Of a stretch of 26,584 bases of DNA, positions 15,001-22,745 are shown piece by piece. The stretch lies in assembly GCA_020029625.1 (NCBI GenBank), contig JAIBJP010000008.1:1-26584 (forward strand), in the 5' to 3' direction. Under the pieces are notes generated by a model. The model did no database searches and was not told the origin of the DNA. It worked only from the letters and a program-made list of their open reading frames with translations. The DNA is from Actinomycetota bacterium. GTDB taxonomy: Bacteria; Actinomycetota; Thermoleophilia; Gaiellales; Gaiellaceae. A program made the position numbers and the translations under genes. Each line of letters starts with the position of its first letter. The stretch's first letter is position 1.

Positions 15001-15222
15001 GTGCCCGAGCCGCCCCGGCTGCCGGACTGGCTCCGGGCCGAGGTGGCCGACTGGCCGCAGGACGCCTTCGGGGTCCACCAGGCGCGCGTGCTCCTGCGGG
15101 ACGGGACTGTGATCGCGCCGGTGGCGATCCTGCCGAGCGGCGACATCGTCGGCTGGGGCAAGGCGGGCGAGGCCGAGTTCGACGAGGACGACATCGTCGC
15201 CATCGAGCGGGTCGACGAGTAG
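15001..15222 (+). CDS. Small acidic protein of unknown function
   Basis: 73 aa from a GTG 8 nt after the GYD-domain stop. The sequence has a tryptophan-containing start (LPDWLRAEVADWPQDAFGVH), a strand-rich middle (ARVLLRDGTVIAPVAILPSG, DIVGWGKAGEAEF) and an acidic end (DEDDIVAIERVDE). It looks like a small beta domain, without membrane segments or recognisable motifs. Position and coding character support it as real; I do not know the family. Confidence 0.6.
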   Translation: MPEPPRLPDWLRAEVADWPQDAFGVHQARVLLRDGTVIAPVAILPSGDIVGWGKAGEAEFDEDDIVAIERVDE

Positions 15223-15236
15223 CCGGGAGCTACGAG

Positions 15237-15809
15237 CTAGCGGGACAGTCCCAACGTGTAGATCCAGACGTAGTCGGTCTGCTGCGCGCCCATGTGGCAG
15301 GTCCAGCAGACGGAGCCGCTTGCCGTCTCGGCGAACCGCGCGCCGGCCGAGTCGCGCGTGTATTCGACGAACCGCCAGTCGTTGTGGTCCCGATCAAGCC
15401 CGCGCTCCTTCCGCATGATCGCGATCAGGCCGATGAAGTCCCTGCCCGGCCGGACGGCCTCCTTCACCAGGATCGTCCCGTTGGGGAAGCTCCCGCTCGG
15501 ACGGAGCTTCTTGGAGGCGTAAACGTTTTTCGTCCCGCTGTGTGCATCGGCCGACTGCCTTGGCGGAATCGGTTTCCGGTTCAGCTTCCTCCAGCCGTCG
15601 TAGCCCGCAGTGAAAGCTGGGAGGCCTGAGAGCGGCTTGGGCCGCGGCGGGGCGGGCGGAGGGACCGTCGTTGAAGGAGCCGGATCCGTCGGAGCGGTGT
15701 CGAGCACCGTCTGGGTCTCCGCCGGCGCCGCGTCTTCGGGTGACGAGCCGCCGCCGCACGCGGCCACGAGGGCGACTAGTGCAGCGGCTGCCGCCGAAGG
15801 CAACCTCAC
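15237..15809 (-). CDS. Cytochrome P460-like c-type haem lipoprotein
   Basis: 190 aa from a GTG that overlaps the psuG stop by 4 nt (GTGA). A lipoprotein signal ends in VAAC (Cys18), so the mature protein should be anchored on the outer face of the membrane. A Pro/Thr/Ala linker (to about residue 60) leads into a P460-like domain with YDGWRKLN, HSGTKNVYASKKL, FPNGTILVKEAV, DWRFVEYT and a CxxCH haem site, CWTCH (168-172), near the end. The family includes haem enzymes that oxidise hydroxylamine, but many members have unknown roles, and whether the P460 haem crosslink forms here cannot be judged. Being third in a pseudouridine salvage operon is unexpected. Confidence 0.82.
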   Translation of the reverse strand: MRLPSAAAAALVALVAACGGGSSPEDAAPAETQTVLDTAPTDPAPSTTVPPPAPPRPKPLSGLPAFTAGYDGWRKLNRKPIPPRQSADAHSGTKNVYASKKLRPSGSFPNGTILVKEAVRPGRDFIGLIAIMRKERGLDRDHNDWRFVEYTRDSAGARFAETASGSVCWTCHMGAQQTDYVWIYTLGLSR

Positions 15810-16702
15810 GGCAGCTTCGAGTACGCGACCGCCACCTCGGCCGCCAGTCCGGCGTTCTCGGCGATCAGCTGCCTGTTGAGCTCGATCGTGCGCCCGTCGC
15901 TCTTCTCGTGGAGGTACGAGAGGACGAACGGCGTGAGCGCCTGGCCGCGAATGCCGCGCTGGTTGGCCTCCGCGAGGCCTTCCTCGACCAAGGGCTCGAC
16001 GTCGAGGCTCTCGTCGGGCGGGCGGGCGAGCACGATCCCCGAGTGGCGGCCCAGGCGCCAGTGGAACTGGGCCACTTGCGCGGCCTCCTCGGCGCTCTGT
16101 ACGCGCTGCGAGACGGGTGGGCCACCGCCTGCCCGGTAGAAGAGCGGGAGCTCGTCCGTCCGCCAGCCGAGGACGGGGACGCCGAGCGTCTCGAGCACCT
16201 CGGACGTCGCGGCGACGTCGAGGATCGACTTGGCGCCCGAGCAGACGACCAGCGCCTCCGTTCGAGCCAGCTCGCCGAGGTCGGCCGAAACGTCGAGCGT
16301 CTCCGCGAAGCCGCGGTGAACGCCACCGATCCCTCCCGTGCCCATGAACCCGATGCCCGCCGCGCGACAGACGGCGAGCGTCGCCCCGACCGTCGTGGCG
16401 CCGAGCTCCTTCTTGACGGCGCAAGCAGCGAGATCGCGGGGGCCCACCTTGCGCGCTTCCGGGGCGGAGGCAAAGCGCTCCAGGTCGCCTTCCTCCATGC
16501 CGACGCAGATGCGGCCGTCGATGACTCCGACCGTCGCAGGCACGGCCCAGGCGACGCGTACGCGTCTTTCGGCCTCAGCAGCCACCTCGGCCCCGACTCC
16601 CCCCGGGAAGCCGTGCGCGACGAGGGTCGTCTCCAGCGCGACCACGGGGCGGCGTGCCTCCAGGGCCGCTCGCACCTCCGGATGGATGCGGAGCAGCTCC
16701 AT
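15806..16702 (-). CDS. psuG: Pseudouridine-5'-phosphate glycosidase
   Basis: 298-aa cytoplasmic enzyme that reversibly splits pseudouridine 5'-phosphate into uracil and ribose 5-phosphate. Family blocks are clear: VVALETTLVAHGFP near the N-terminus, GATTVGATLAVCRAAGI, FMGTGGIGGVHRG, and CSGAKSILDVAATSEVLETL, whose lysine corresponds to the Schiff-base lysine described for the family. The ending RGQALTPFVLSYLHEKSDGR followed by a NRQLIAENA segment is also typical. The ATG overlaps the stop of the upstream kinase by 1 nt (TAATG), and its own stop overlaps the downstream lipoprotein start, so the three genes form one coupled operon. Confidence 0.94.
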   Translation of the reverse strand: MELLRIHPEVRAALEARRPVVALETTLVAHGFPGGVGAEVAAEAERRVRVAWAVPATVGVIDGRICVGMEEGDLERFASAPEARKVGPRDLAACAVKKELGATTVGATLAVCRAAGIGFMGTGGIGGVHRGFAETLDVSADLGELARTEALVVCSGAKSILDVAATSEVLETLGVPVLGWRTDELPLFYRAGGGPPVSQRVQSAEEAAQVAQFHWRLGRHSGIVLARPPDESLDVEPLVEEGLAEANQRGIRGQALTPFVLSYLHEKSDGRTIELNRQLIAENAGLAAEVAVAYSKLP

Positions 16703-17511
16703 TACGGCATGGCTCCCAGCTGTCCGACGCAGCGGGCGGCAGCGTGCACCGCGAGCCCCGGGCCGCCGAGCAAGAAGCCCGCGGCGAAGGCGTCGCCGGC
16801 CCCCGTGGAGTCGACCGTTTCGGCGGGTTCGGCCGGGTATGCGCGCTCCTCTCCGCCTGCGTAGACGGAGCATCCTCGTGCGCCGCGCTTGACGACGAGC
16901 GTCTCCACGTCGAGCCGGCCCACGAGCTCGGCTTCCTCCTCGTTGGCGAAGACGATGTCGGGCCCGAGCTCCGCGACCACGCCGCGCAACTGCTCGACAC
17001 TCGCCGTCCGGATCGCGGCGGTCGACGAGAGGTCCACGCTCACGGCAGGGGCGAGCCTGGCAGCAGCGAGCGCGGCCTCGCGGATAGGAGAGAGCAGCAA
17101 GCTGTAGGCGGGAAGGTGCAGCCGCGTGCAGCTCGCGAACCACGTGCTCTCCAGCTCCTCCGGCCGGAGCTCGGGAGCGACGCCGCGATCGCTCAGCATC
17201 GCTCGCTTTCCGTCGGCAGTCGCGATCGAGACGACTGTGCCGGTGCCGGTCTCCACCTCGGGTCCGGCGACCTCGACTCCCCGAGCCTGGAGCTCCTCCG
17301 AGACCAGCCGTCCAGCAGTGTCTCGCGCCCGCTTTCCGACGAAGCGCGCCCGGCCCCCGAGTGCCACGAGCCAGGCCGCGACGTTCGCCGCCTGGCCGCC
17401 CGCTCCGACTCTCGTGCGCCCATACGTGTCCGTATCTTCCGCGATCGGACCCTCCAGGCGGACGACGACATCGAGCAGTAGATCCCCCAGCGAACAGATC
17501 ATCTGTGGCAT
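16702..17511 (-). CDS. PfkB-family sugar kinase, probable pseudouridine kinase
   Basis: About 269 aa, a ribokinase-fold kinase. The N-terminus MICSLGDLLLDVVVRL is followed by the first PfkB motif, GAGGQAANVAAWLVALGG, and the C-terminal signature is DSTGAGDAFAAGFLLGG, whose GAGD aspartate is the catalytic base. In pseudouridine degradation a PfkB kinase (PsuK) phosphorylates pseudouridine for PsuG; the 1-nt overlap with psuG points to that substrate, though sequence alone would not exclude another nucleoside or sugar. The start is uncertain: ATGs at 17523, 17511 and 17502 and a TTG at 17529 are in frame and none has a good ribosome binding site. An imperfectly spaced inverted repeat covers the start region. 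Confidence 0.82.
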   Translation of the reverse strand: MPQMICSLGDLLLDVVVRLEGPIAEDTDTYGRTRVGAGGQAANVAAWLVALGGRARFVGKRARDTAGRLVSEELQARGVEVAGPEVETGTGTVVSIATADGKRAMLSDRGVAPELRPEELESTWFASCTRLHLPAYSLLLSPIREAALAAARLAPAVSVDLSSTAAIRTASVEQLRGVVAELGPDIVFANEEEAELVGRLDVETLVVKRGARGCSVYAGGEERAYPAEPAETVDSTGAGDAFAAGFLLGGPGLAVHAAARCVGQLGAMP

Positions 17512-17522
17512 TTTTCGCCACA
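17495..17522. promoter_or_regulatory. Two inverted repeats between the kinase operon and a divergent small gene
   Basis: CAGAT-C-ATCTG (17495-17505) is a perfect 11-bp palindrome. Overlapping its end, TGTGGC and GCCACA (17504-17509 and 17517-17522) form a second inverted repeat around a T-rich 7-nt spacer. They cover the possible kinase start codons and reach the ATG of the divergent gene at 17522. They could be operators for either direction, or an mRNA structure at the kinase start. Confidence 0.4.
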
Positions 17523-17725
17523 TGGACAACGAGCGCGGCCGGCGTCTTCGCTCCTTTCTGATCGGAGGGCTCCTGGGAAGCGTCGCCGGCCTGGCTGCCG
17601 CGGGCCGTGTCCGCGTCCGTGCGCGCCCGGCAAAGCGGACGACACTGGCCGGGCTCGCGGCCTTCGAGCAGGCGCCGTGCTACCAGGAGCTCGTCGAGCG
17701 CGAGGGGGCCGCAGAAGAGCGCTAG
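17522..17725 (+). CDS. Small membrane-anchored protein of unknown function
   Basis: 67 aa: a basic start (MDNERGRRLR), one predicted membrane span (about 11-30, SFLIGGLLGSVAGLAAAGRV), a strongly basic stretch (RVRARPAKR) and a soluble tail with AFEQAPCYQELVEREGAAEE. The layout resembles YtxH-like anchored proteins of actinobacteria, but this is only a resemblance. It is divergent from the kinase/psuG operon, with start codons almost touching. Its TAG shares the tetranucleotide CTAG with the stop of the convergent glycosyltransferase gene. No ribosome binding site is visible. Confidence 0.6.
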   Translation: MDNERGRRLRSFLIGGLLGSVAGLAAAGRVRVRARPAKRTTLAGLAAFEQAPCYQELVEREGAAEER

Positions 17726-19389
17726 CGTCGGCCCTGGATGCGTGCCAGCGCCGTGACTGCCGTCTGGTAGTTGAGCCCGGCGTCGCCGATCCCGATCAGT
17801 TTCCCCTGATACTCGACGACGGCGGTGTCCCGGAAGAACGCCTCCGCGGTCAGCACCGGCTTCGACGTGCGGATCACGAGGAAGGGGCCGAAGGCCCTCA
17901 CCTCGAACTGCGGCCCGGGGCTGGCGCTCGGAACGCTGAAGCGCTGCTTCGAAGCGTCGAGCTGGTCGGTGGCGTCGAAGATCCACACACCCCGTCCGAG
18001 GGGCGTCCGCGCCTCCGCGAGGGTGTCGAGCGCAAGCTTGGGATCGGCCCGTTGCACGATCACGCCGCCAAACGGCGCCCCTTTCTCGAACGCGTCCAGG
18101 TAAAGCGGCTCGTAGGCGAAGAGGACGTCATCGGAGCGGCTCGTCGCGGCGAGCCACGCGGCGGCCAGGTCACGCGCCTCGTTGCGAATCGCGGGTTCGC
18201 CGCGATACATCCACGGAGTCCTGTGCCAACCCCATGCGACTTCTGCCGAGAGCAGGAGAGCCATCCCAACGGCGAGGCTGGGGAGCGCCCAGCCGCGGGC
18301 GAACGCCGCCAGCCGCAGGAGTCCGGCTGCGACGAGCATGGCGAAGAACGGCAGGGCGAAGATGAGGTGACGGCTCTCGAGCGACACGCTGCCGCCTGAC
18401 CGGGTGACGAGGAAGGCGGCCGCGGGCACGAGGAGGACGGCCCCGGTCAGCAGCGCGGCTTGTGGCCGCTCCCGCGCGAGCGCGACCAGCCCGACCAGCG
18501 CCACCCCGAGGACGGTCGCGACGGCGGGAGTCCAGCCCGCGGTGAAATCTCCGGCGACGCGCACCAGATAGGCGAGCACGTCGACTGGAGAGCCGAGCTT
18601 CGAGCCGCTCGAGCCCGTGACCCCGACGTCGAACCGGTTCGCGAGCACCCGGTAGACGAGCCAGAGCGGAAGGGCGAGCAGCGACGTCGCGGCCACGGCG
18701 ACGAGCGCCGGACGGAGCGGAGCCGGATCCCACCGCCTGCGCACGACCACGAAGAGAGCGCCCGCGCCGAGGACGAAGGCACCGTAAGGCTGGGTCGCGA
18801 TGGCTGCGAGCGTGACGAGGCCCCATGCCACCCATGGCCAGACGTCGCGCCGGCCGAGGGCGCGCAGCAGGAGCAGGAACGAGAGTGCGCTCGTGAACAG
18901 GAAGAGCGAGTACATGCGCGCATAGATCCCGTGGTAGACGGTCATCCAGCTCGCCGCTGCAATCGCAGTGGCGAGGAGAGCCGTCCTCTTGTCCGTCAGA
19001 CGCGCGACGAGCGCGGCGATGACGGGCACGCTCGCCAGCGCGAAGACGACGGAGATGAGCCGGAGTCCGAGGAGGCTCGACCAGACCGAGTCGACGGCGT
19101 GCGCGAGCAGGAAATGGAGCGGGGCACCGCCTCGCTCCTCGAACACCGTCGAGAAGAGATTCGTGAGCGGCTGGCGGCTGACGAAGAAGACCAGCGTCTC
19201 GTCCTCGTGCGGCGGCCAGTGGATCGCCCGGAGGAGCAGGAATGCCGCCAGCGCGCCGGTGATCACGCCGACGCCCGGGCGGTACTCGTCCGTGAGCCCC
19301 CACCGCCGGCTCCGGCTCGATTCGGCTGGCACTCCCTCGGCGCGAGTGCCGGGGAGAGCCGTGCTCCCTGCTAGCATTTCTCGCCGCAC
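17722..19389 (-). CDS. GT39-like polytopic membrane glycosyltransferase
   Basis: 555 aa with about ten or more hydrophobic spans and a soluble C-terminal domain. Residues near 60 contain PPHEDETLVFFVSRQPL, an acidic pair in the first outer loop as in polyprenyl-phosphate-sugar transferases of the PMT/GT39 and ArnT type, where it takes part in catalysis. HGIYARMYSLFLF, LESRHLIFALPFF and HRTPWMYRG are further family-like stretches. Such enzymes move a sugar from a lipid carrier to protein, lipid or cell-wall polymer on the outer face. The GTG at 19389 has AAAGGG 6 nt upstream; an ATG at 19377 is a possible alternative. Donor and acceptor are unknown. Confidence 0.85.
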   Translation of the reverse strand: MRREMLAGSTALPGTRAEGVPAESSRSRRWGLTDEYRPGVGVITGALAAFLLLRAIHWPPHEDETLVFFVSRQPLTNLFSTVFEERGGAPLHFLLAHAVDSVWSSLLGLRLISVVFALASVPVIAALVARLTDKRTALLATAIAAASWMTVYHGIYARMYSLFLFTSALSFLLLLRALGRRDVWPWVAWGLVTLAAIATQPYGAFVLGAGALFVVVRRRWDPAPLRPALVAVAATSLLALPLWLVYRVLANRFDVGVTGSSGSKLGSPVDVLAYLVRVAGDFTAGWTPAVATVLGVALVGLVALARERPQAALLTGAVLLVPAAAFLVTRSGGSVSLESRHLIFALPFFAMLVAAGLLRLAAFARGWALPSLAVGMALLLSAEVAWGWHRTPWMYRGEPAIRNEARDLAAAWLAATSRSDDVLFAYEPLYLDAFEKGAPFGGVIVQRADPKLALDTLAEARTPLGRGVWIFDATDQLDASKQRFSVPSASPGPQFEVRAFGPFLVIRTSKPVLTAEAFFRDTAVVEYQGKLIGIGDAGLNYQTAVTALARIQGRR

Positions 19390-19405
19390 CGCGGCCCTTT
19401 CTCCG

Positions 19406-19702
19406 ATGCCTACTTATGAGTACCGCTGCCCGAACGGCCACACGTTCGAGCTCTTCCAGCGGATGAGCGATCCGTCTCCGTCAGAGTGCCAGATCTGCGG
19501 TGCGGCACCCGTCGAGAAGGTGCTCTACCCCGCGGCGATCCATTTCAAAGGTTCGGGCTTCTACAGCACCGACTACGGCCGTGGGGGCCGGAAGAAGGAT
19601 GGGGCCCGCGACGGCGAGAAGTCGGAACCGCAGGCCAAGGACAAGGCCGCGGACAAGTCCTCGGAGAAGTCCCCGGAGGCCAAGAAGCCGGCCGAAACCT
19701 AG
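19406..19702 (+). CDS. FmdB-family zinc-ribbon protein
   Basis: 98 aa. The start MPTYEYRCPNGHTFELFQRM followed by a CQICG knuckle and KVLYPAAIHFKGSGFYSTDY is typical of the FmdB family. The first knuckle is CPNGH rather than CxxC, a common actinobacterial form. The last 40 residues are a Lys/Glu/Asp-rich disordered tail. FmdB proteins are called regulatory from an old link to formamidase and amidase operons, but their actual role is unclear. The ATG lies only 16 bp from the divergent glycosyltransferase GTG, and no ribosome binding site is seen, so a leaderless transcript is possible. It faces the convergent LCP gene across 8 nt. Confidence 0.88.
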   Translation: MPTYEYRCPNGHTFELFQRMSDPSPSECQICGAAPVEKVLYPAAIHFKGSGFYSTDYGRGGRKKDGARDGEKSEPQAKDKAADKSSEKSPEAKKPAET

Positions 19703-19710
19703 TAGGCGAG

Positions 19711-20874
19711 CTACTTGCCGACGAGGCAGCCGGGCCCGAACGGGCCGGAGCCCGGCAGCGGCGGCTGGGGCGCCGACTTGCCCGTGACCATGGCGATCAC
19801 GGACACGTTCTCCTCGCTGCCGATCACGTAGGACGCCCCGCCGATGTTGGCGATCGTCCCGCCGAGCCGGCAGCGTAGCCAGCCGCTGCTCGGGGTCCGC
19901 CGCTTCACCCACCCGAGCTGGAGGATCTGTCCCGCAGAGAGATCGGTGGCGAGCGGCCTCACCAGGTCGTCCCCGATGAAGGGCGCCTTGAGGAAGGTGC
20001 TGAAGCTGGTGGTCTTGTCGGCGATCGCCTGGATGACCGCCTGCTGGCGCTCGCCCCGTGTGAAGTCCGACTCCCTCGGGTTGAGCTGGTTCTCCCGGAT
20101 GCGGGAGTAAATGAGCGCTCTTTGGCCGTCCATCGTCTGCGTCCCCTTGCGGAAGCGCCAGCCCGGCCAGCGGGCGCATTGGGCCTGGGTGTGGCGTGGA
20201 CACTCGAACTTGTTCGACAGGATCGGGCGGGGGACGTTGATGGTCACGCCTCCGAGCGCATCCACGACCTCGCCGAACGTCGAGAAGTCCACGACCACGA
20301 CGTGGTTCATCCGGAGGCCGGTCACGCGCTCGACGGTCTTGAGGGCGAGGGTGGGGCCACCGAATGCATAGGCCGCGTTGATCTTCTGCGTTCCGTGGCG
20401 CGGGATCTCCACGCGCAGGTCGCGGGGGATGGAGAGGAGCGCGATCTTGTGCTGGTCCGGGTCGGTGCGGATGAGGATGATCGTGTCGGCGCGCCCCTGC
20501 GAGCCCTGCCGGTTCTTGCTGCCCGTGTCGGCCCCCAGCACCAGGATGTTGCTCGCGTTCGAGAGCAGTAGGCCTTTCTGCGGCGTCAGGGCGCGGGCCG
20601 CCAGCGGATCGAGCCGCTTGTTCGCGTCCTTGATTCCGCTCCGGAAAGCGAGGTACCCGAGGACGGCCCAGACGAGGAACAGGAGGATGACGCCGATCAG
20701 CGCCCAGAGGATCCGTCGCCGCCAGCGCCGGGGCTTGCGCGCGGGCTTCGGCCCTTTGTAGGTGTACCCGTCGCCGTCGCGACGGCCTGCCTGCTCCTTC
20801 AGAGGCTCGTGGCGGATGGGCCCTTTGGCGCGACCCCCCCTGTAGACGCGGTATGGCTTTTCCTTGCCGGCCAC
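19711..20874 (-). CDS. LytR-CpsA-Psr (LCP) family cell-wall glycopolymer ligase
   Basis: 387 aa: a basic cytoplasmic tail, one membrane span (about 54-76, LWALIGVILLFLVWAVLGYL) and an outer LCP domain. Conserved blocks are NILVLGADTG, GRADTIILIRTD, IALLSIPRDLRVEI, INAAYAFGG, VVVVDFSTFGEVVDALGGV, and later RIRENQLNPRESDFTRGERQ. The arginines and aspartates in these motifs bind the pyrophosphate of the lipid carrier. LCP enzymes attach polymers such as arabinogalactan or teichoic acid to peptidoglycan. The start is a GTG without a good ribosome binding site, 26 bp from the divergent ROK kinase gene. The C-terminus is short and lacks an LytR_C domain. Confidence 0.92.
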   Translation of the reverse strand: MAGKEKPYRVYRGGRAKGPIRHEPLKEQAGRRDGDGYTYKGPKPARKPRRWRRRILWALIGVILLFLVWAVLGYLAFRSGIKDANKRLDPLAARALTPQKGLLLSNASNILVLGADTGSKNRQGSQGRADTIILIRTDPDQHKIALLSIPRDLRVEIPRHGTQKINAAYAFGGPTLALKTVERVTGLRMNHVVVVDFSTFGEVVDALGGVTINVPRPILSNKFECPRHTQAQCARWPGWRFRKGTQTMDGQRALIYSRIRENQLNPRESDFTRGERQQAVIQAIADKTTSFSTFLKAPFIGDDLVRPLATDLSAGQILQLGWVKRRTPSSGWLRCRLGGTIANIGGASYVIGSEENVSVIAMVTGKSAPQPPLPGSGPFGPGCLVGK

Positions 20875-20900
20875 CGGGACGGGTTATGGTAGCCGCCGGG

Positions 20901-21860
20901 ATGGCCGCCCCCCGCGTGATCGCTGTCGACCTCGGCGGGACCAAGCTCCTGACGGGCGTCCTGGACGAGGAAGGCGTCATCGTGAAGCGGACCGTGCGCC
21001 CGACGGCGCTCGGGAGCCAGGAAGAGCTTCTCGCCCAGGTCGAGTCGGCGATCCAGGAGCTGCGCGAGGAAGGAGTCGGCGCGATCGGCGTCGGCATCCC
21101 CTCGACGATCGACCAGCAGCGGGGCTGCGCGGTCAGCTCCGTCAACATCCCGCTGGCGGACCTCGACTTCCGGGACCACCTCACGAAGCGCTTCGAACTC
21201 CCGGCGGCGATCGAGAACGACGCCAACGCGGCCGCGCTCGCCGAGCACCGTTTCGGCGCCGGCCGCGGGACGCGCCACATGGTGATGTTGACGCTCGGCA
21301 CCGGGATCGGCGGCGGGCTGATCCTCGACGGAGAGCTCTACCGCGGCGCCCAGGGGGCGGCGGGAGAGCTGGGTCACATCACGCTCGACCTCGACGGGCC
21401 GCCGTGTCAGGGCACCTGCCCGGGCCGGGGGCACCTCGAGGCGCTCGCTTCCGGGACGGCCACCAATCACATGGCGGCGGAGGTGGCCGCAGAGCGTCCC
21501 GACGGCGACCTCGGCCGCGCCCTGGCGGCCGGGAAGACCGTTGACGCCCGCTTGGCCGTCGATCTCGCTTCCGTGGGTCCCGGGGATGCCCGCGACCTGC
21601 TGGAGCGGGTCGGCTTCGTCCTCGGGAACGGCATCGCTTCGCTCGTGAACGTGTTCAATCCCGAACTCGTCGTCATCGGCGGCGGATTCGCACGCGCGGG
21701 GAACCTGCTCCTCGATCCGGCCAGAAAGGTGGTGGCGGAGCGTGCGCTCCTGCCGGCGCGTGAGCTCGTTCGCATCGTCCCGGCGCTCCTCGGCCCGGAG
21801 GCAGGGCTGGTGGGGGCCGGGCTCGTGGGCTTCGAGGCGATGTCAGCGGCTTCGGTCTAG
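20901..21860 (+). CDS. ROK-family sugar kinase, probably glucokinase
   Basis: 319 aa. The ATP phosphate loop is AVDLGGTKLLTGVLD (8-22), the catalytic base lies in ENDANAAALAEH (D107), and TLGTGIGGGLILDG and GELGHITLD follow. The ROK zinc motif is altered: H159, C169 and C173 are present but the usual third cysteine is His178 (PPCQGTCPGRGHLEA). Members phosphorylate glucose or related hexoses in the cytoplasm; glucose is the default guess. The ATG at 20901 follows CCGGG; an ATG at 20886 is an alternative. Its stop touches the rsmI start with no gap, so the two are probably coupled. Confidence 0.88.
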   Translation: MAAPRVIAVDLGGTKLLTGVLDEEGVIVKRTVRPTALGSQEELLAQVESAIQELREEGVGAIGVGIPSTIDQQRGCAVSSVNIPLADLDFRDHLTKRFELPAAIENDANAAALAEHRFGAGRGTRHMVMLTLGTGIGGGLILDGELYRGAQGAAGELGHITLDLDGPPCQGTCPGRGHLEALASGTATNHMAAEVAAERPDGDLGRALAAGKTVDARLAVDLASVGPGDARDLLERVGFVLGNGIASLVNVFNPELVVIGGGFARAGNLLLDPARKVVAERALLPARELVRIVPALLGPEAGLVGAGLVGFEAMSAASV

Positions 21861-22670
21861 ATGCCTCTCGTCGTTTGTCCGACCCCGATCGGGAACCTCG
21901 AGGACGTCACATTGCGCGTGTTGCGGGAGCTGGGGGAGGCGGACCTCGTCTTGTGCGAGGACACACGCAGGACTCGGACTCTCCTGGATCGGCACGGCGT
22001 GCGGGCCAAGCTCCTCAGCTACCACCGGCACAACGAGGCTCAGCGGGTGCAGGAGGTGCTGCCGCGGCTCGAGGCCGGCGAGCGGATCGCGCTTGCTAGC
22101 GACGCCGGTCTGCCCGCTCTCAACGATCCCGGGGCGCGACTCATTGCGGCGACGGTCGGCCGAGGTCTGGAGGTAATCGTGCTCCCCGGGCCGTCGGCGG
22201 TCGAGACCGCCCTCGTGGCGAGCGGGCTCGTCGGCGACCGCTACGCGTTCGCCGGCTATCTCCCGCGGCAGGCCCGGGCGCTCTCCCGCTTCTGGAAGGA
22301 GACGGCAGCGTGGGAGGGCCCCGTCGTCGCGTTCGAGTCGCCGCGGCGGCTTCCGACCAGCCTGGCCTCGCTCGCGGCCGAATCGCCTGACCGCCGGGTC
22401 GCGGTGTGTCGCGAGCTCACGAAGCGGTTCGAGGAGGTCGTGCGCGGCCCGGCGCGCGAGGTCGCCGAGCGTTTTCGGGAGGCGCCGAAGGGCGAAGTGA
22501 CGCTCGTGATCGGGCCGGCTCCAGATGACGGAGCGGGGGCGGACGAAGAAGCGAGCTTCGCCGCCGTCGCCGAGCTCGTCGCCGCGGGAGTCCCGCGCCG
22601 GCGCGCGGCGGATCTCGTCGCGAAGCTGACCGGTGTTCGCCGGAACCGGCTCTATCGCAGCTCTCTGTAG
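21861..22670 (+). CDS. rsmI: 16S rRNA (cytidine1402-2'-O)-methyltransferase
   Basis: 269-aa SAM-dependent methyltransferase of the tetrapyrrole-methylase fold that modifies C1402 of 16S rRNA in the ribosomal P site. Family blocks: CPTPIGNLEDVTLRVLREL at the N-terminus, CEDTRRTRTLLDRHG, LSYHRHNE, SDAGLPALNDPG and VLPGPSAVETALVASG, then CRELTKRFEEVVRG and GEVTLVIG. The ATG directly follows the ROK kinase stop with no gap. The length fits the family, including the small C-terminal helical domain. Confidence 0.95.
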   Translation: MPLVVCPTPIGNLEDVTLRVLRELGEADLVLCEDTRRTRTLLDRHGVRAKLLSYHRHNEAQRVQEVLPRLEAGERIALASDAGLPALNDPGARLIAATVGRGLEVIVLPGPSAVETALVASGLVGDRYAFAGYLPRQARALSRFWKETAAWEGPVVAFESPRRLPTSLASLAAESPDRRVAVCRELTKRFEEVVRGPAREVAERFREAPKGEVTLVIGPAPDDGAGADEEASFAAVAELVAAGVPRRRAADLVAKLTGVRRNRLYRSSL

Positions 22671-22676
22671 CCTGAA

Positions 22677-22705
22677 TTGACAACGTCCGGCCGAGTTGCT
22701 ACGGT
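22677..22705 (+). promoter_or_regulatory. Promoter of the M23 peptidase-like gene
   Basis: TTGACA (22677-22682), a 17-nt spacer and TACGGT (22700-22705) form a housekeeping-type promoter in the 75-nt gap after rsmI. The -35 is perfect and the spacing ideal; the -10 is a partial match. It would give a leader of about 35 nt with GAGGGAG before the ATG at 22746. Confidence 0.6.
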
Positions 22706-22745
22706 AATCGCGTTTCCATAACTGACAACGAGGAGGGAGCAGACG

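Noticed and set aside
15809..17986. Extended frames upstream of the lipoprotein and of psuG
   Set aside because: These parts overlap psuG and the kinase, which have clear motifs in other frames; the extensions are Arg-rich shadows.
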